Positions 3,804 to 5,508 of a stretch of DNA of 5,508 nt are shown here, one piece after another (position 1 is the stretch's first letter; every line of letters starts with the position of its first letter). The stretch spans positions 1-5,508 of the forward strand of contig CALXTH010000082.1 in NCBI GenBank assembly GCA_944391365.1, written 5' to 3'. The position numbers were made by a program, and so were the translations under genes. The notes under the pieces were generated by a model, which saw only the letters and a program-made list of their open reading frames with translations, did not search any database and had not been told where the DNA came from. The stretch is from an uncultured Alphaproteobacteria bacterium (lineage in GTDB: Bacteria > Pseudomonadota > Alphaproteobacteria > RF32 > CAG-239).

Positions 3804-5315
3804 TTATTTTTTAGCCAATTTCTGTTTGTCTGCCTTGGCAAACATGGTTTTATGCGTCTGCTTAAGCTCGGCCACTTCAGCCTTGAACCTCTTCAAATTT
3901 TTTCCGGTCAGGTTTTCTCCGGCGGCAGCTTTTATTTTCAGCGGATTGACCCGGCGGCCGTTTTTGACAACTTCATAGTGCAGGTGCGGTCCGGTCGAAA
4001 GCCCCGTGCTGCCGACATAACCAATGACCTGTCCCTGTTTGACTCTCGTACCGGCGCGAATCCCTTTGGCAAAACGGCTCATGTGTCCATAAGCGGTTGA
4101 GTATTCCGAGTTATGGCGAATTTTGATATAATTGCCGTACCCGCCGTTCCATTTGGCCATCTGGACAACGCCGTCCCCAGCCGCATAGATTGCGGTTCCT
4201 TTCGGAGCGGCATAATCCACACCCCAGTGGACAATTGTCCGCTTTTTAATCGGATGTCTTCTTTTGCCGAAAGGCGATGATATGCGCGCAGACTGGAAAG
4301 CCAAAGGTTTGCGGTGCAGCGTTTTTTTCATCGCATAGCCTTTTTCATCAAAATAATCCACATTGCCACTCCGGTCCTTATAGCGATACAAGGCTATTTT
4401 ATGGTTTCTCAGTTCCAACGCGGCATACAGGATATTTCCGGTTTTGACAACCTCACCATCCGGGGTCAGATAATTTTCATAAATAATCTCAAAGTTATCG
4501 CCCTTTTTGATGTCACGTTTGAAATCAACGGAATAGGAAAAGATATTGATAAAGTTTGCAACAATTTTATTGGGCACACCGGATTTGTTCATAGCAACCG
4601 AAAGACTGCCGTCAATTTCTCCGGATGCGGTTTTAACTTCTTCAATCAGCTCTTCTTTAATCAAAGTGGCAACATATTCGTTGTTTTCATTTTTTTCCAC
4701 GATCACCCGCTGGCCGATTTTCGGCGTGATGGTAATGTTATCCAGAGATAAGAGCTGATCTTTTTCCGTATCGACCGTTGTTGTGATATGGATCATCTGG
4801 CCGATCTGGAGGCTTTCCGGTTTATAAACTTTTTTCAGTTCAAGATAGATGCCGTGAGCCTCTTTATAGCCCATGCCCAGATTGGTCAACAGACTGATGA
4901 ATGTGTCTCCTTTGGAAATTTTGATTTCATGCTCAATTGTCTTGGTGGTTTCCTGATAATTAACCATTTCAAAAAGAGAGCGGATATTGTCTATTGAGCT
5001 TTGGGGATAAACCGCATCGGCGCTCAGGTTATTATTAATTGAGTTTTCAAGGATAATGTAATCAATTTTGTTTTTCGGGGCAACAGAGGCGCTCACGTCA
5101 TTATTTTTGGTCAGGGACAGGACAAACGCCAAGACAATCAACAGGGCATAGCCGACGAGCATCACCTTGTTGCGGTAGCGATAGCCGAATTTTGACCGGA
5201 TATAGATGTGGGCACTTCTAACCGTGCGGGCAAAAGCCGTGTAAGCCTTTGAGACTTCCGGGCGCACTATTTTAATGTATTTTTTTATCTTCTCTAGACA
5301 ATCATATCGATTCAT
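3804..5315 (-). CDS. Membrane-anchored M23 (LytM-type) peptidoglycan endopeptidase with LysM/OapA-like region
   Basis: This 503-aa protein should cut peptide cross-links in peptidoglycan, acting in the periplasm during wall growth or division. A basic N-terminus of about 50 residues precedes one transmembrane helix at 51-68, so the rest is periplasmic. Residues 130-180 (ISKGDTFISLLTNLGMG to GQMIHITT) form a LysM/OapA-like wall-binding segment. A beta-rich middle part (about 240-330, KGDNFEIIYE, LRNHKIALYR) is typical of the MepM/ShyA-like class. The M23 domain (340-460) retains all key residues: H363 and D367 in HWGVD, H411 in YGHMS, and H444 and H446 in HLHYE. It should therefore be an active zinc enzyme. 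A lysine-rich tail of about 43 residues follows the domain. No good Shine-Dalgarno sequence precedes the ATG at 5315, but the next Met (51) is inside the membrane helix. The gene is monocistronic. Confidence 0.93.
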   Translation of the reverse strand: MNRYDCLEKIKKYIKIVRPEVSKAYTAFARTVRSAHIYIRSKFGYRYRNKVMLVGYALLIVLAFVLSLTKNNDVSASVAPKNKIDYIILENSINNNLSADAVYPQSSIDNIRSLFEMVNYQETTKTIEHEIKISKGDTFISLLTNLGMGYKEAHGIYLELKKVYKPESLQIGQMIHITTTVDTEKDQLLSLDNITITPKIGQRVIVEKNENNEYVATLIKEELIEEVKTASGEIDGSLSVAMNKSGVPNKIVANFINIFSYSVDFKRDIKKGDNFEIIYENYLTPDGEVVKTGNILYAALELRNHKIALYRYKDRSGNVDYFDEKGYAMKKTLHRKPLAFQSARISSPFGKRRHPIKKRTIVHWGVDYAAPKGTAIYAAGDGVVQMAKWNGGYGNYIKIRHNSEYSTAYGHMSRFAKGIRAGTRVKQGQVIGYVGSTGLSTGPHLHYEVVKNGRRVNPLKIKAAAGENLTGKNLKRFKAEVAELKQTHKTMFAKADKQKLAKK

Positions 5316-5366
5316 TATATGACAAACTCAAATAAAATTAAAATACCGAAGAGGACTATATAATCT

Positions 5367-5398
5367 TTCTGCCCAAATGGGAACAGAATAATCTGTTC
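5367..5398. promoter_or_regulatory. Two overlapping dyads upstream of the M23 peptidase gene
   Basis: GAACAGA (5381-5387) and TCTGTTC (5392-5398) form a perfect 18-bp palindrome with a 4-bp centre. Overlapping it, TTCTG-CCCA (5367-5375) can pair with TGGG-AA-CAGAA (5378-5388) around an AA loop, with a two-base bulge. The two structures share 5381-5388 and exclude each other if formed in RNA. No T-run follows, so this is not a terminator. It lies 50-85 bp upstream of the M23 start, in the promoter region, and is most simply a repressor or activator operator. It does not fit the usual alphaproteobacterial LexA direct repeat (GTTC-N7-GTTC). Confidence 0.45.
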
Positions 5399-5473
5399 TA
5401 TGTGTATAACCGTGTTTAATATCTTAATTTTCTTAAAAAAAATATAATTTTTGCAAAAAACACAAAAAAAAGC

Positions 5474-5502
5474 TTGCAATTAAAAAAATAGTTTTGTATA
5501 AG
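5474..5502 (+). promoter_or_regulatory. Strong rightward promoter at the window edge
   Basis: TTGCAA (5474-5479) and TATAAG (5497-5502) are separated by exactly 17 bp, and A-tracts lie directly upstream in UP-element position. The boxes match consensus at four and five of six positions. Transcription would start at about 5509, just outside the window, so the transcribed gene or RNA cannot be seen. Confidence 0.6.
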
Positions 5503-5508
5503 GGTATT

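Larger units (their letters stand above)
5316..5508. other. AT-rich divergent intergenic region with A-tracts
   Basis: No gene is seen here on either strand. From about 5430 to 5490 there are runs of 6-8 A (5435-5442, 5455-5460, 5464-5471, 5482-5488), some spaced roughly a helical turn apart, as in curved DNA or UP elements. The region must contain the promoter of the leftward M23 gene. I could not identify a convincing one, although TTATAT (complement of 5358-5363) is a possible -10 box. The rightward promoter at the edge is listed separately. Confidence 0.55.

Noticed and set aside
5381..5398. SOS (LexA) box
   Set aside because: The palindrome contains GAAC and GTTC, but the spacing is 10 bp inverted. 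The alphaproteobacterial box is a direct GTTC-N7-GTTC repeat and the Gram-positive box has a 4-bp spacer.

Overview
The window looks like a chromosomal segment of a fairly AT-rich Gram-negative bacterium. An alphaproteobacterium is the best guess, because the heat-shock sigma factor closely resembles alphaproteobacterial RpoH and sits with an inner-membrane-anchored M23 endopeptidase. That placement is inference from remembered family features, not from a search. No tRNA, rRNA, CRISPR array or insertion sequence was seen.

Layout from left to right: (1) 1-342 holds no secure gene. It contains a possible 3' remnant of an upstream gene, a perfect 7+7 dyad, an orphan strong Shine-Dalgarno sequence and a candidate promoter. 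(2) 343-975 (+) is a NarL/FixJ-type response regulator with no kinase beside it. (3) 982-1011 is a hairpin terminator shared with the convergent rpoH gene. (4) 1020-1928 (-) is rpoH. Its 173-bp upstream region carries a vegetative promoter, a possible second one, a sequence resembling a heat-shock promoter, and a leader with alternative folds around the ribosome-binding site. (5) 2102-3382 (-) is a two-gene operon: a 129-aa three-helix membrane protein, then a DUF5131 (phage Gp37/Gp68-like) protein with N- and C-terminal cysteine clusters. (6) 3383-3571 is a divergent control region. A near-consensus rightward promoter with a Fur-box-like palindrome at its start site drives a 58-aa membrane protein (3572-3748, +). 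(7) 3759-3791 is a bidirectional terminator. (8) 3804-5315 (-) is a 503-aa membrane-anchored M23 peptidase. (9) 5316-5508 is a very AT-rich divergent region with an 18-bp perfect palindrome and, at the right edge, a strong rightward promoter for something outside the window.

The genes share an envelope and stress flavour (heat-shock sigma factor, peptidoglycan hydrolase, small membrane proteins, a response regulator), but nothing shows they form one pathway. The most interesting part is the rpoH control region. If the heat-shock-like promoter and the AU-rich leader fold are real, rpoH is autoregulated by its own product and also controlled at translation. The DUF5131/membrane-protein pair is the least understood gene unit here. 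All promoters, operators and RNA folds are read by eye and untested.
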